A stretch of DNA of 23,025 nt, taken from contig JBBDIO010000173.1 of NCBI GenBank assembly GCA_040880365.1, forward strand, positions 1-23,025, written 5' to 3'. Below, in pieces: positions 23,012-23,025 of the stretch (its first letter is position 1; the number at the start of each line of letters is the position of its first letter). A program made the translations under genes and the position numbers. The notes beneath the pieces are model-generated. The model searched no databases. It was not told the DNA's origin and worked only from the letters and a program-made list of their open reading frames with translations. The DNA comes from JBBDIO01 sp040880365 (GTDB lineage: Bacteria; Chloroflexota; Anaerolineae; Caldilineales; Caldilineaceae).

Positions 23012-23025
23012 GTGGTTGCCGTACT

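Overview
This is a bacterial chromosomal contig piece from a draft assembly; a run of exactly 100 Ns sits inside hisG. It is moderately GC-rich and densely coding. Shine-Dalgarno-led starts (several GTG), a bacterial L33 gene, short-form HisG with HisZ, a YabE-type G5/3D wall protein, several polymer-size GT-C glycosyltransferases and Thr/Pro-rich secreted proteins together fit a Chloroflexota bacterium (Anaerolineae-like). No rRNA or other lineage marker is present, so this is inference. I see no transposase, phage gene, CRISPR array or restriction/defence cassette; the window reads as core metabolism plus envelope genes.

Layout. 1-482 (-): 5' part of a secreted Thr/Pro-rich protein running off the left edge into a 15-bp DNA repeat coding Asp-Ser-Ala-Asp-Glu. 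719-1120 (-): rpmG (L33, 53 aa) with a long 3' region ending in an intrinsic terminator. 1419-2762 (+): MFS transporter, whose stop codon interlocks with that of mtnP. 2759-6592 (-): probable transcription unit hisZ > hisG > RmlC-like epimerase > mtnP. 6901-7605 (+): SRAP/YedK abasic-site protein. 7803-9200 (+): membrane-anchored TPR protein of unknown role. 9232-9281: a 50-bp perfect palindrome acting as a two-way terminator. 9285-9356 (-): tRNA-Gly(CCC) with a strong promoter. 9508-12881 (-): SPFH/band-7 protein > class III aminotransferase (GSAM-like) > voltage-gated-type K+ channel. 13264-17557 (+): pyrC > pyrB > secreted FG-GAP/BACON-like protein; both pyrimidine enzymes resemble the DHO and ATC domains of animal CAD and keep the same order. 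17607-20273 (-): GT-C glycosyltransferase with a large C-terminal non-membrane part. 20451-22016 (+): YabE-like G5/3D protein on a near-consensus promoter that predicts a leaderless mRNA. 22016-23011 (+): second GT-C protein stopping early at a TAG next to the window edge.

How parts fit. hisZ-hisG supply the first, feedback-regulated step of histidine synthesis. pyrC-pyrB supply two consecutive steps of UMP synthesis. mtnP salvages methylthioadenosine. The envelope genes (secreted proteins, GT-C enzymes, YabE-like protein, epimerase) point to cell-surface polysaccharide and wall work. A recurrent, otherwise unexplained feature is that most intergenic gaps carry a short (12-18 bp) tandem duplication. 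I found no clear novel multi-gene system; the best leads are the SPFH/aminotransferase/K+ channel unit, the TPR membrane protein, the CAD-like pyrimidine pair, and the intergenic duplications.
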